Positions 1-8,547 of a stretch of DNA of 64,000 nucleotides are shown piece after piece. The stretch comes from Mycobacterium conspicuum (GTDB lineage: Bacteria > Actinomycetota > Actinomycetes > Mycobacteriales > Mycobacteriaceae), in the NCBI RefSeq assembly GCF_010730195.1, contig NZ_AP022613.1, positions 4,154,001 to 4,218,000 on the forward strand. Direction: 5' to 3'. The number at the start of each line of letters is the position of its first letter. Position 1 is the first letter of the stretch. Made by a program: the position numbers and the translations under genes. Under the pieces are notes generated by a model. The model made no database searches, was not told where the DNA came from, and was given only the letters and a program-made list of their open reading frames with translations.

Positions 1-2148
1 GCCGACTTGAAACGCCTGGTGGCCGGGGCGCACCACAACCCACACGGGATCCTGGGCGCCCACGAGTACGGTGATCACACTGTCATCCGGGCGTTTCGGC
101 CGCACGCGGTCGAAGTCATCGCGATCGTCGGCGACGAGCGCTTCCCCCTGCAGCACATCGAAGCCGGATTGTTCGCCGTGGCGCTGCCGTTCACCAACCT
201 CATCGACTACCGGTTGCAGGTGAGCTATCAGGGTTCGGAACCGTACACCGTCGCCGACGCCTACCGCTTCCTGCCCACCCTGGGCGAGGTGGACCTTCAT
301 CTGTTCGCCGAGGGGCGACACGAACGGCTGTGGGAAGTCCTTGGCGCGCACCGTCGCTCATTCACCACCGCCGACGGTGTGGTCAACGGGGTGTCGTTCG
401 CCGTGTGGGCGCCCAACGCCAAAGGTGTGAGCCTGATCGGCGAGTTCAACGGCTGGACCGGCAACGACGCGCCGATGCGGGTGCTGGGCTCCTCCGGGGT
501 GTGGGAGTTGTTCTGGCCCGGGTTCCCACCCGACGGTCTGTACAAGTTCCGGGTGCACGGCGCCGACGGCGTCGTCACCGACCGGGCCGACCCGTTCGCC
601 TTCGCCACCGAGGTACCGCCGTCGACGGCGTCGCGGGTGACGGAGAGCAAGTACACCTGGAGCGACGAGGCCTGGCTGACGGAGCGCGCGCAGCGCAATC
701 CGGTGTTCGAGCCGATGAGCACCTACGAAGTCCACCTCGGCTCGTGGCGTCCCGGACTGAGCTATCGGCAGCTTGCCAAGGAGCTGACGGAATACGTTGT
801 CGAGCACGGGTTTACCCATATCGAGCTGTTGCCGGTCGCCGAGCATCCGTTCGCCGGATCGTGGGGATACCAGGTCACGTCGTACTACGCGCCGACGGCC
901 CGCTTCGGCACACCCGACGAATTTCGGGAGCTGGTTGATGCCCTGCATCAGGCCGGCATCGGCGTGATCGTGGACTGGGTGCCGGCGCACTTCCCCAAGG
1001 ACGCGTGGGCCCTGGGGCGTTTCGACGGCACCGCGCTGTACGAGCACTCCGACCCCAAGCGCGGAGAGCAACTCGACTGGGGCACTTACGTTTTCGACTT
1101 CGGCCGACCGGAGGTGCGCAACTTCCTGGTCGCCAACGCGTTGTACTGGCTGCAAGAGTTCCACATCGACGGGCTGCGCGTGGATGCGGTCGCGTCGATG
1201 CTCTACCTGGACTACTCGCGTCCCGAGGGCGGCTGGACCCCGAACATCTACGGCGGTCGGGAGAACCTGGAGGCCGTGCAGTTCTTGCAGGAGATGAACG
1301 CCACGGCGCACAAGGCCGTACCGGGCATCGTCACCATCGCCGAGGAGTCCACATCGTGGCCAGGCGTGACGCGACCGACAAGCCTTGGCGGCCTGGGCTT
1401 CTCGATGAAGTGGAACATGGGCTGGATGCACGACACGTTGGACTACGTCAGCCGCGACCCGATATACCGCAGCTTCCACCACCACGAGATGACGTTCTCC
1501 ATGCTGTACGCGTTCAGCGAGAACTTCGTGCTGCCGATCAGCCACGACGAGGTGGTCCACGGCAAGGGCACGCTGTGGGGGCGGATGCCGGGCAACAATC
1601 ACGTCAAGGCCGCCGGCCTGCGCAGCCTGCTCGCCTACCAGTGGGCACACCCGGGCAAGCAGTTGTTGTTCATGGGTCAGGAATTCGGCCAGCGCGCCGA
1701 GTGGTCGGAGCAGAACGGCCTGGATTGGTGGCAGCTCGACGAGCAGGGCTTCTCCAACGGGATTCTGCGTTTCGTGCACGACATCAACGAGATCTACCGC
1801 GCGCGTCCCGCACTGTGGAGTCGCGACACCACTCCCGAGGGCTACTCCTGGATCGACGCCAACGACTCCGGGAACAACGTGCTGAGCTTCCTGCGCTACG
1901 GCACCGACGGCTCGGTGATGGCCTGCGTGTTCAATTTCGCCGGCGCCGAGCACAGCGGCTACCGGGTGGGGCTGCCCTCGGCCGGCCGATGGCGCGAGGT
2001 GCTCAACACCGACGCGACGGACTACAACGGCTCCGGGATCGGTAACCTCGGCGGCGTCGATGCCACCGAGGACCCGTGGCATGGCCGTCCGGCATCGGCG
2101 GTGCTGGTGTTGCCGCCGACGTCGGCGCTGTGGCTGGAACCCGAGTAG
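1..2148 (+). CDS. glgB: 1,4-alpha-glucan branching enzyme GlgB, 5' end cut by window
   Basis: Glycogen branching enzyme, which makes alpha-1,6 branches in alpha-glucan in the cytoplasm. The reading frame is open from base 1, and the mycobacterial protein normally starts about 15 residues earlier, so the start lies outside the window. Visible parts in order: N-terminal CBM48-like domain, a second CBM48 (FAVWAPNAKGVSLIGEFNGW), the GH13 barrel with the catalytic regions DGLRVDAVASML (nucleophile Asp) and IAEEST (acid Glu) and the later ISHDEVVHGKG, then the C-terminal beta domain ending TSALWLEPE. Near-identical in layout to M. tuberculosis Rv1326c. It converges on the thioredoxin-like gene with a 10-bp gap. 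Confidence 0.97.
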   Translation, partial: ADLKRLVAGAHHNPHGILGAHEYGDHTVIRAFRPHAVEVIAIVGDERFPLQHIEAGLFAVALPFTNLIDYRLQVSYQGSEPYTVADAYRFLPTLGEVDLHLFAEGRHERLWEVLGAHRRSFTTADGVVNGVSFAVWAPNAKGVSLIGEFNGWTGNDAPMRVLGSSGVWELFWPGFPPDGLYKFRVHGADGVVTDRADPFAFATEVPPSTASRVTESKYTWSDEAWLTERAQRNPVFEPMSTYEVHLGSWRPGLSYRQLAKELTEYVVEHGFTHIELLPVAEHPFAGSWGYQVTSYYAPTARFGTPDEFRELVDALHQAGIGVIVDWVPAHFPKDAWALGRFDGTALYEHSDPKRGEQLDWGTYVFDFGRPEVRNFLVANALYWLQEFHIDGLRVDAVASMLYLDYSRPEGGWTPNIYGGRENLEAVQFLQEMNATAHKAVPGIVTIAEESTSWPGVTRPTSLGGLGFSMKWNMGWMHDTLDYVSRDPIYRSFHHHEMTFSMLYAFSENFVLPISHDEVVHGKGTLWGRMPGNNHVKAAGLRSLLAYQWAHPGKQLLFMGQEFGQRAEWSEQNGLDWWQLDEQGFSNGILRFVHDINEIYRARPALWSRDTTPEGYSWIDANDSGNNVLSFLRYGTDGSVMACVFNFAGAEHSGYRVGLPSAGRWREVLNTDATDYNGSGIGNLGGVDATEDPWHGRPASAVLVLPPTSALWLEPE

Positions 2149-2158
2149 GCTGCTCGCG

Positions 2159-3076
2159 CTAGTACAGCGCGTTGGCGAGGTTGCGCCGGCCCACGACGAC
2201 CTCGGGATCGGCGGGATCGAAGAGCTCGAACAACTCGATCAGCCGGGTCCGCACCGAGGTCCGGTCGTCGCCGGATGTGCTGCGTATCAACGCGATCAAA
2301 CGCTCGAACGCCGCACCCACGTCCTGGTTGAGGATTTGCACGTCGGCGGCCGCGAACGCCGCGGCGATGTCGCCGGGTGCGGCATCGGCGATCGCGACGG
2401 CATCGGGGCGTTGCGCCGTTGCGCGACTGAGGAAATCGATCTGCCGGATCGCTCCCTTGGCTTCGGCGCTACCCGGGTTGGCATCGAGGACGGCCTGATA
2501 CGACTGCTTCGCCGCGTCGAAGTCCCCGGCCTCGAGCTGCTCGCGGGCCTGGGCGAGCTCGGGGTCGACCTGCGCGGAGTCCTCCGAACCGCTTGCGCCC
2601 CTTAGCTTTCCCTCCGTCGCCGATAGCAGCGAGTCCAGCCAGCGCCGCAACTGATCGGCGGGCTGCACGCCCTGGAAGCTCGAGATCGGCTGTCCGGCCG
2701 CCAAAGCCACCACCGTGGGGACGGCGTCGACACCGAAGATCCGGGCCACCCTGGGCGCCGCGTCGACGTTGACCGTCGCCAGCGACCACTTGCCGTTGTC
2801 GGCGGCCGCCAAGCCAGAGAGCGTGTCGACCAATTCGACGCACGCGTCGCTGCGCGGCGACCAGAGCGCCACCACAACGGGCACTTCCTCCGACCGGACG
2901 ATCACTTCCTCTTCGAAATTGGCCTCGGTGATCTCCACACCGCCCGGCTCCGGCCCGGGGCCATCGGGCCCGGACGGCCCAGACGGCCCAGCCTTCTGCT
3001 GGGCCCGCTGCTTGAGACCGGACAGATCGACAGCACCGGCCATTGCAGGCCCGATCGAGGGTCGCGGACGCGTCAC
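2159..3076 (-). CDS. Thioredoxin-fold/TPR protein, CnoX (YbbN) type
   Basis: Orthologue of M. tuberculosis Rv1324 by order and sequence. Residues about 45-150 form a thioredoxin fold and residues about 165-300 a TPR-like helical tail (AREQLEAGDFDAAKQSYQAVL), the architecture of the chaperedoxin CnoX/YbbN. The usual WCGPC is replaced by WSPRSDAC, so only the second cysteine remains (SxxC). It therefore cannot act as an ordinary dithiol oxidoreductase; CnoX proteins of this kind hold unfolding proteins and form mixed disulfides. The GTG at 3076 (VTRPRP) matches the Mtb start; an internal ATG at 3043 is an alternative. No signal peptide, so probably cytoplasmic. Client proteins are unknown. Confidence 0.85.
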   Translation of the reverse strand: MTRPRPSIGPAMAGAVDLSGLKQRAQQKAGPSGPSGPDGPGPEPGGVEITEANFEEEVIVRSEEVPVVVALWSPRSDACVELVDTLSGLAAADNGKWSLATVNVDAAPRVARIFGVDAVPTVVALAAGQPISSFQGVQPADQLRRWLDSLLSATEGKLRGASGSEDSAQVDPELAQAREQLEAGDFDAAKQSYQAVLDANPGSAEAKGAIRQIDFLSRATAQRPDAVAIADAAPGDIAAAFAAADVQILNQDVGAAFERLIALIRSTSGDDRTSVRTRLIELFELFDPADPEVVVGRRNLANALY

Positions 3077-3225
3077 GCAGTCAAGTCTGTCACGTCGTCG
3101 CGATCGCCGGCCCACCGGGCGAAATCAGCCGGATATCACTGCTCAAACAGCTCCTATGACGCAAATCACACCTGCTGTGCGGACTGCCCAACCGCAGCAA
3201 AGTTACCGGTCAGTTTTCTCTTCGA

Positions 3226-4407
3226 TCAGCCCGCCCGAAGAATCAGCGCGTCGCCCTGGCCGCCCGCGCCGCACAGGGCCGCAACGCCGATGCCGGAGCC
3301 GCGGCGCGCCAGCTCCAGCGCCACATGCAGCGTGATCCTGGCTCCCGACATCCCAATCGGGTGGCCCACCGCGATCGCACCGCCGTTGACGTTCACGATG
3401 TCGGGGTTGACCCCGAGTTCGCGCGTGGAGGCCAGCGCCACCGCGGCGAACGCTTCGTTGATCTCCACGACGTCGAGCTGGTCAACGGTGATTCCCTCGC
3501 GGTCCAGCGCCTTCTTGATCGCGTTCGCCGGCTGTGACTGCAGCGTCGAATCCGGCCCGGCCACCACGCCGTGCGCACCGATCTCGGCCAGCCACGTCAG
3601 CCCCAACGCCTGTGCTTTGTCCTTGCTCATCACCACGACGGCGGCGGCACCATCGGAGATCTGCGACGCCGAGCCAGCCGTGATCGTGCCGTCCTTGCGG
3701 AATGCCGGCTTGAGACCGCCCAGGGATTCCGCCGTGGTGTTGGCGCGGATCCCCTCGTCCTCGGTGAACTGCAGCGCATCACCCTTGCGCTGCGGGATAT
3801 TCACCGGAACCACCTCGTCGTTGAAGACGCCGTCCTTCCAGGCGGCGGCCGCCAACCGGTGCGACCGCGCCGCGTACTCGTCCTGTTCGGCGCGGGTGAA
3901 CTTGTCGACGTCGTTGCGCTGCTCGGTGAGCGCACCCATCGGCTGATCGGTGAACACGTCGTGCAGGCCGTCGTAGGCCATGTGGTCCAACACCGTGACA
4001 TCGCCGTACTTGTAGCCGGCCCGCGAATCCATCAGCAAATGCGGCGCCCGCGTCATGGACTCCTGGCCACCGGCCACCACCACCTCGAACTCCCCGGCCC
4101 GAATGAGCTGGTCGGCAAGCGCGATGGCGTCGATACCGGACAGGCACATCTTGTTGATGGACAGCGCCGGAACATCCCAGCCGATGCCAGCGGCCACGGC
4201 GGCCTGCCGCGCCGGCATTTGACCTGCTCCGGCGGTCAATACCTGGCCCATGATCACGTATTCGACGGCCGACGCCGGAACGTTGGCCTTCGCCAGCGCC
4301 CCCTTGATGGCGATGGCGCCCAGATCGCTGGCCGAAAAATCCTTCAATGAGCCCATCAACTTGCCGATGGGCGTCCGTGCTCCAGCAACGATCACCGAAG
4401 TCGTCAT
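3226..4407 (-). CDS. fadA4: Acetyl-CoA acetyltransferase (thiolase) FadA4
   Basis: Type II thiolase, 393 residues, condensing or cleaving acetyl-CoA/acetoacetyl-CoA in the cytoplasm. The family residues are all present: the nucleophilic Cys in NKMCLSGIDAI, the GHPIG histidine motif near the C-terminus and the terminal CGAGGQGDALI cysteine loop. The ATG at 4407 is chosen because GGAGG lies 6 nt upstream; the frame runs further upstream but without family similarity. Divergent from methylmalonyl-CoA epimerase, as in M. tuberculosis (Rv1323/Rv1322A). The pairing suggests shared control of acetyl- and propionyl-CoA metabolism, which is an inference. Confidence 0.95.
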   Translation of the reverse strand: MTTSVIVAGARTPIGKLMGSLKDFSASDLGAIAIKGALAKANVPASAVEYVIMGQVLTAGAGQMPARQAAVAAGIGWDVPALSINKMCLSGIDAIALADQLIRAGEFEVVVAGGQESMTRAPHLLMDSRAGYKYGDVTVLDHMAYDGLHDVFTDQPMGALTEQRNDVDKFTRAEQDEYAARSHRLAAAAWKDGVFNDEVVPVNIPQRKGDALQFTEDEGIRANTTAESLGGLKPAFRKDGTITAGSASQISDGAAAVVVMSKDKAQALGLTWLAEIGAHGVVAGPDSTLQSQPANAIKKALDREGITVDQLDVVEINEAFAAVALASTRELGVNPDIVNVNGGAIAVGHPIGMSGARITLHVALELARRGSGIGVAALCGAGGQGDALILRAG

Positions 4408-4448
4408 GACTACCTCCAAGACGGGTGTGGAAGGCCCATTCGACCTAC

Positions 4449-4470
4449 CGGAGAAGCGCAATCTTCTCCG
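4449..4470. promoter_or_regulatory. Inverted repeat in fadA4/epimerase divergent promoter
   Basis: CGGAGAAG - 6 nt - CTTCTCCG, perfect 8-bp arms, between the divergent starts of fadA4 and the epimerase gene. It sits just upstream of a TACCGT -10-like element (4477-4482) that would place an epimerase transcript start at its own ATG. It could be an operator or a short hairpin; no regulator is identified. Confidence 0.4.
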
Positions 4471-4488
4471 TCAGGTTACCGTTATGTG

Positions 4489-4950
4489 ATGACGACCGAT
4501 CAAGTTGACGCCCGTCGACTCTTGGCAACCTCCCTGGTGACCGGTGTCGATCACGTCGGCATTGCAGTCGCCGACCTGGATGTGGCCATCGAGTGGTATT
4601 GCGAGCACCTCGGCATGATCCTGGTGCACGAGGAAGTCAACGACGACCAGGGCATCCGCGAGGCCATGGTGGCGGCGCCCGGCGCACTGGACGCAGGGCA
4701 AATTCAGCTGATGGCCCCGCTGGACGAGTCGTCAACGATCGCGAAGTTCCTCGACAAGCGCGGGCCCGGCATCCAGCAGATGGCGCTTCGCGTCAGCGAT
4801 CTGGACGCGCTGTGCCAGCGGCTGCGCGACCAGGGTGTGCGGCTCGTCTACGAGGCCGCCCGACGCGGCACGGCAAACTCCCGAATCAACTTCATCCACC
4901 CCAAAGACGCCGGCGGGGTGCTCATCGAGTTGGTCGAACCCGCGTCCTAG
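4489..4950 (+). CDS. Methylmalonyl-CoA epimerase (VOC superfamily)
   Basis: 153 residues, two VOC betaalphabetabetabeta units. Interconverts (2S)- and (2R)-methylmalonyl-CoA, linking propionyl-CoA carboxylation to the B12-dependent mutase. Metal-ligand regions are visible: GVDHVGIAVADLD (His), IQLMAPLDESSTIAKFLDKRG (Gln and substrate loop), and GGVLIELVEP (C-terminal Glu). NFIHPKDAGG is typical of the family. Orthologue of Rv1322A. Start: ATG 4489 or the GTG immediately before it at 4486. There is no Shine-Dalgarno sequence, and a TACCGT -10 seven bases upstream suggests a leaderless message. Confidence 0.93.
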   Translation: MTTDQVDARRLLATSLVTGVDHVGIAVADLDVAIEWYCEHLGMILVHEEVNDDQGIREAMVAAPGALDAGQIQLMAPLDESSTIAKFLDKRGPGIQQMALRVSDLDALCQRLRDQGVRLVYEAARRGTANSRINFIHPKDAGGVLIELVEPAS

Positions 4951-4972
4951 CTTGAGTGGCTCGCGATCGCGG

Positions 4973-5263
4973 TCAGCTCCACCTTCTGGTCGGACCGCGC
5001 GTCGCGCGCTTGGCCCAGCACGGCGTGTGCCAATGCCGTCGGTCATCCATAGCTCCTGGTGAGTCAATCGGCCATACCACCACATGCGCAGTGCCGGAAC
5101 GGATTTGGTGATCGCAACCGGGACACCGATAGATCTTGACGGCCCGGGCGCCGGCAATCGGACGCACTTCGTATTCGTGGCCGTCGGGCCCGGTTTCCAC
5201 CCGCCGCAGCATCGGCGACGGAAGTGCCGGCAACCTGCGCGGCGGTCTGCGCCGGCGAGCCAT
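4973..5263 (-). CDS. Small putative zinc-ribbon protein coupled to nucS
   Basis: 96 residues, conserved hypothetical (Rv1322-like). A basic N-terminus (RRRRPPRRLP) is followed by a metal-site-like CPGC about 35 residues before HWHTPCW, which could together bind zinc. Function unknown. Its ATG overlaps the nucS stop by one base (TGATG), so it is likely translated with nucS, and a role linked to NucS or DNA is plausible but not shown. The basic head and the Cys/His cluster would fit nucleic-acid or clamp-loader contact; this is inference. Confidence 0.75.
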   Translation of the reverse strand: MARRRRPPRRLPALPSPMLRRVETGPDGHEYEVRPIAGARAVKIYRCPGCDHQIRSGTAHVVVWPIDSPGAMDDRRHWHTPCWAKRATRGPTRRWS

Positions 5264-5943
5264 CAGAACAGCCGGTACTCGTCGCTATCCATTCCGCGCA
5301 TCTTGTCGTAATCCAGTGTGAGGCAACGGATTCCGCGATCGTGGGCCAGGGTGCGCGCCTGCGGCTTGATCTGTTGAGCGGCGAACACGCCTTTCACCGG
5401 CGCGAGAACCGAGTCGCGATTGAGCAATTCGAGATAGCGGGTGAGCTGCTCGACGCCGTCGATCTCGCCGCGTCTTTTGATTTCCACCGCGACCGAGCCA
5501 CCGAGTTCATCGCGGCACAACAGGTCGACGGGCCCGATCGCGGTCATGTATTCGCGGCGCACCAACGTGTATCCCTCGCCCAGCAGTTGGACGTGCTCGG
5601 CGAGCAACGCCTGCAGGTGAGCCTCCACGCCGTCCTTGACCAGCCCGGGATCGACGCCGAGTTCGTGGCTGGAGTCGTGCTCGATGTCCTCGATGGTGAT
5701 GCGCAGCTGCTCGCCGGTCTTGTTCTGCACCACCCACACCGGCGCCCCGTCGCCCGCCTCCTCGGTCATCCAGCACGGCGGGCTCATCCAGTTCAGCGGC
5801 TTATAGGCACGGTCGTCGGCGTGCACGCTGACCGACCCGTCGGCCTTGATCAACAACAACCTGCGCGCCGACGGGAGATGAGCGGTGAGCCGGCCGACAT
5901 AGTCCACGGTGCATTGAGCGATCACGAGACGCACCCGACTCAC
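5263..5943 (-). CDS. nucS: Mismatch-specific endonuclease NucS (EndoMS)
   Basis: 226 residues, the non-canonical mismatch repair nuclease of Actinobacteria, which lack MutS/MutL; cuts both strands at mismatches. N-terminal DNA-binding half (about 1-110) and C-terminal RecB-like nuclease. Catalytic residues are visible as D140 (AIGPVDLL), E154 and K156 (VAVEIKRRG) and Q166 (VEQLTRY). The C-terminus ends SDEYRLF, resembling the tail that binds the sliding clamp in relatives. GTG start at 5943. First gene of a two-gene unit with the zinc-ribbon protein, divergent from the cyclase over only 35 bp. Confidence 0.96.
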   Translation of the reverse strand: MSRVRLVIAQCTVDYVGRLTAHLPSARRLLLIKADGSVSVHADDRAYKPLNWMSPPCWMTEEAGDGAPVWVVQNKTGEQLRITIEDIEHDSSHELGVDPGLVKDGVEAHLQALLAEHVQLLGEGYTLVRREYMTAIGPVDLLCRDELGGSVAVEIKRRGEIDGVEQLTRYLELLNRDSVLAPVKGVFAAQQIKPQARTLAHDRGIRCLTLDYDKMRGMDSDEYRLF

Positions 5944-5964
5944 CTTAGAGCGTGTCCGACAAAT

Positions 5965-5970
5965 TAGGCT
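5965..5970 (+). promoter_or_regulatory. Putative -10 element of the adenylate cyclase gene
   Basis: TAGGCT ends 8 nt before the cyclase ATG at 5979, and there is no Shine-Dalgarno sequence, so a leaderless transcript is likely. No convincing -35. The whole divergent region with nucS is 35 bp, so the two promoters must overlap. Confidence 0.35.
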
Positions 5971-5978
5971 GACACACG

Positions 5979-7592
5979 ATGCCTAACAAGGCCCACCGTC
6001 AGTCCTTGGCGCACCGCCTGGGCCGGGTGCTTGAGAAGGTCACCCGTCAAAGCGGCCGGCTGCAAGAGACCCCGGCCTACGGCTCCTTGCTCCTCGGCCG
6101 GGTCACGGAGAGTCAACATCGACGGCGGGTACGCATCCAAATCATCCTGACCGTCGTCGTCATGGTGGTGAATTTAATCGGCATGGCCTTCGCCGGGCTG
6201 CTCATCGCGGTCGCCATTCCGGAACCGAGCATCTTCGACGACGCGCCGGGCTGGCTGACATTCGGGGTGATCCCGGGCTATCTCATCTTCGCCATGGTGG
6301 TGGGCACCTATTGGATCACCCGACGGACGGTCCTGGCGCTGCGCTGGGCGATCGAGGGGCGCAAACCGACGCGCCTCGATGAGCGCAACACCTTCATAGC
6401 CCCGTGGCGGGTCTCGATCGTCGACCTTGGCCTGTGGATCTTCGGGACGCTGCTGCTGACGACGCTGTACGGCCTGGTCAACACGCAGTTCATCCCGCGG
6501 TTTCTGTTCGGGGTGGGCTTTTGCGGCGTGCTGGTCTCCACCGCCGCCTACCTGTCCACCGAATTTGCGCTGCGACCGGTGGCCGCCCAGGCGCTGGAGG
6601 CCGGACGCCCGCCGCGGCGGCTGACCTCGGGGATCATGGGTCGAACCATGATGGTCTGGTTCGTCGGTTCGGGAGTACCGGTGATCGGCGTCGCCCTGGT
6701 GGCCTTCTTCCAGCTGTCGATGCGCAATCTCACCGAGACGCAATTTGCCGTGGCCGTGATGATCGTGGCGATCGCCGCCCTGATCTTCGGTGGTGTCTTG
6801 ATGTGGATCCTGTCCTGGCTCACCGCCACTCCGGTGCGGGTGGTACGCGCGGCACTTGAGCGCGCCGAGCGGGGCGACTTGCGCGGCAACCTGGTGGTCT
6901 TCGACGGCACCGAGCTCGGCGAGCTGCAACGTGGTTTCAACGCGATGGTCGACGGCCTGCGTGAACGTGAGCGTGTGCGTGACCTTTTCGGCCGGCACGT
7001 AGGCAAGGAGGTCGCCCTGGCCGCCGAACGCGAGAAGCCGAAACTGGGCGGCGAGGAGCGCCACGTCGCCGTCGTCTTCATCGACTTGGTCGGCTCCACC
7101 CAATTGGTGACCAGCCAACCGCCGGCCGACGTCGTGAAGTTTCTCAACCGATTCTTCGCGATCGTCGTCGAGGAGGTGGACGGCCACTGCGGCCTGGTGA
7201 ACAAGTTCGAGGGCGACGCCTCGCTGGCCATCTTCGGTGCTCCGAATCGCCTGCAGCGTCCCGAGGACGAGGCGCTGGCCGCCGCGCGGACCATCGCCGA
7301 CCGGCTCGCGGACGAAATGCCCGACTGCCAAGCCGGCATCGGGGTGGCTTCCGGTCAGGTGGTCGCCGGCAACGTCGGCGCCAAGGAACGCTTCGAATAC
7401 ACCGTGATCGGCGAACCGGTCAACGAGGCGGCCCGACTGTGCGAACTGGCCAAAACGTACCCATGCCGGTTGCTGGCAACCGCGGAAGCAGTCCAGGGCG
7501 CAGGCGAAGAGGAAAGTGCCCGTTGGTCTTTGGGCGAGACGGTGACGCTGCGTGGGCATGACCATCCGACCCAGCTGGCCTCGCCTGCCTAA
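5979..7592 (+). CDS. Membrane adenylate cyclase, class IIIb, with HAMP domain
   Basis: 537 residues. Six hydrophobic segments (about 50-78, 86-108, 140-165, 172-196, 222-246, 250-276), a HAMP linker (about 280-335) and a class III cyclase domain (about 360-520). Catalytic residues: metal-binding D369 (FIDLVGST) and D413, adenine-specifying K409 (NKFEGDAS), T475 in place of the usual Asp (YTVIGEPVNEAAR), and transition-state N482 and R486. All are intact except for the Asp-to-Thr change, which defines the class IIIb subtype. Same family as M. tuberculosis Rv1318c-Rv1320c, but only one copy is present here. It should make cAMP from ATP at the cytoplasmic face; the signal sensed by the membrane part is unknown. 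Confidence 0.93.
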   Translation: MPNKAHRQSLAHRLGRVLEKVTRQSGRLQETPAYGSLLLGRVTESQHRRRVRIQIILTVVVMVVNLIGMAFAGLLIAVAIPEPSIFDDAPGWLTFGVIPGYLIFAMVVGTYWITRRTVLALRWAIEGRKPTRLDERNTFIAPWRVSIVDLGLWIFGTLLLTTLYGLVNTQFIPRFLFGVGFCGVLVSTAAYLSTEFALRPVAAQALEAGRPPRRLTSGIMGRTMMVWFVGSGVPVIGVALVAFFQLSMRNLTETQFAVAVMIVAIAALIFGGVLMWILSWLTATPVRVVRAALERAERGDLRGNLVVFDGTELGELQRGFNAMVDGLRERERVRDLFGRHVGKEVALAAEREKPKLGGEERHVAVVFIDLVGSTQLVTSQPPADVVKFLNRFFAIVVEEVDGHCGLVNKFEGDASLAIFGAPNRLQRPEDEALAAARTIADRLADEMPDCQAGIGVASGQVVAGNVGAKERFEYTVIGEPVNEAARLCELAKTYPCRLLATAEAVQGAGEEESARWSLGETVTLRGHDHPTQLASPA

Positions 7593-7614
7593 CCACAGAA
7601 AGGACAGCTTGCCC

Positions 7615-8547
7615 GTGGAATTTCGTGTCTTCGTCGAGCCGCAGCAAGGCACCCGCTATGTGGACCAGCTCGCCGTCGCCCAAACCGCCGAACGGCTCGG
7701 CTACGCGGCCTTTTTCCGTTCCGACCACTACCTGGCGATGAGCGGTGACGGCCAGCCCGGGCCGACCGATTCGTGGGTGACGCTGGGCGCAATCGCCCGC
7801 GAAACGTCGAGCATCCGGCTCGGCACGCTAGTCACCTCCGCAACGTTCCGCTACCCGGGCCCCCTGGCCATCTCGGTGGCACAGGTAGACGAAATGAGCG
7901 GCGGGCGCGTCGAATTGGGGCTCGGCAGCGGCTGGTTCGCGCCCGAACACGAGGCGTACGGAATCCCGTTTCCCTCGGTGACAGAACGGTTCGAACGGCT
8001 CAGTGAGCAACTGGCCATCGTCACCGGATTGTGGACGACCAAGCCCGGCGAAAGGTTCGACTACGCCGGGAAGCACTACACCATCGCTGGGTCGCCCGCG
8101 CTTCCCAAACCGGTGCAAAGCCCGCATCCCCCGATCATCATCGGCGGCGTCGGCGCCAAGCGCACCCCGGCGCTGGCTGCCGCCCACGCCGCCGAATTCA
8201 ACGTGCCCTTCACGCCGATCGACGTCGCCAAAACGCAACGCGAGCGAGTCGCCGCCGCGGTCGCCGCGGCCGGCAGACCTCAAGACTCCATCGCGTACTC
8301 GGCTGCGTTCGTGATCTGCGCGGGCCGCGATGACGCCGAGGTGGCTCGACGCGCGGCGGCGATCGGCCGAGACGTGGACGAGATGCGGTCCAACAGCCCG
8401 CTGGTCGGCACGCCTGCCGAGATCGTCGACAAGTTGGCTCCCTGGCAGAACATCGGCCTCCAGCGCGTGTACACCCAACTGCTCGACCTGTCCGACCTTG
8501 CGCACCTGGAGCTGTTCGCAGCCGAAGTCATGCCACAGCTGCGCTGA
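7615..8547 (+). CDS. LLM-class, F420-dependent-type oxidoreductase (Rv1855c family)
   Basis: Luciferase-like monooxygenase fold, about 310 residues, starting EFRVFVEPQQG as Rv1855c-type proteins do. FRSDHYLAM, RLGTLVTSATFRYPG and the GRVELGLGSGW motif are typical of the F420-binding LLM group. Substrate unknown. GTG 7615 is chosen by family alignment; an in-frame TTG at 7609 sits closer to the AGGA at 7601 and could be the true start. It begins 22 bp after the cyclase stop, so probably shares its transcript. Its 3' end overlaps the convergent MFS gene by 20 bp. Confidence 0.88.
   Translation: MEFRVFVEPQQGTRYVDQLAVAQTAERLGYAAFFRSDHYLAMSGDGQPGPTDSWVTLGAIARETSSIRLGTLVTSATFRYPGPLAISVAQVDEMSGGRVELGLGSGWFAPEHEAYGIPFPSVTERFERLSEQLAIVTGLWTTKPGERFDYAGKHYTIAGSPALPKPVQSPHPPIIIGGVGAKRTPALAAAHAAEFNVPFTPIDVAKTQRERVAAAVAAAGRPQDSIAYSAAFVICAGRDDAEVARRAAAIGRDVDEMRSNSPLVGTPAEIVDKLAPWQNIGLQRVYTQLLDLSDLAHLELFAAEVMPQLR

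Noticed and set aside
358..2082. Long minus-strand reading frame opposite glgB
   Set aside because: Shadow of a high-GC gene; no family motifs, while the plus frame is unmistakable GlgB.
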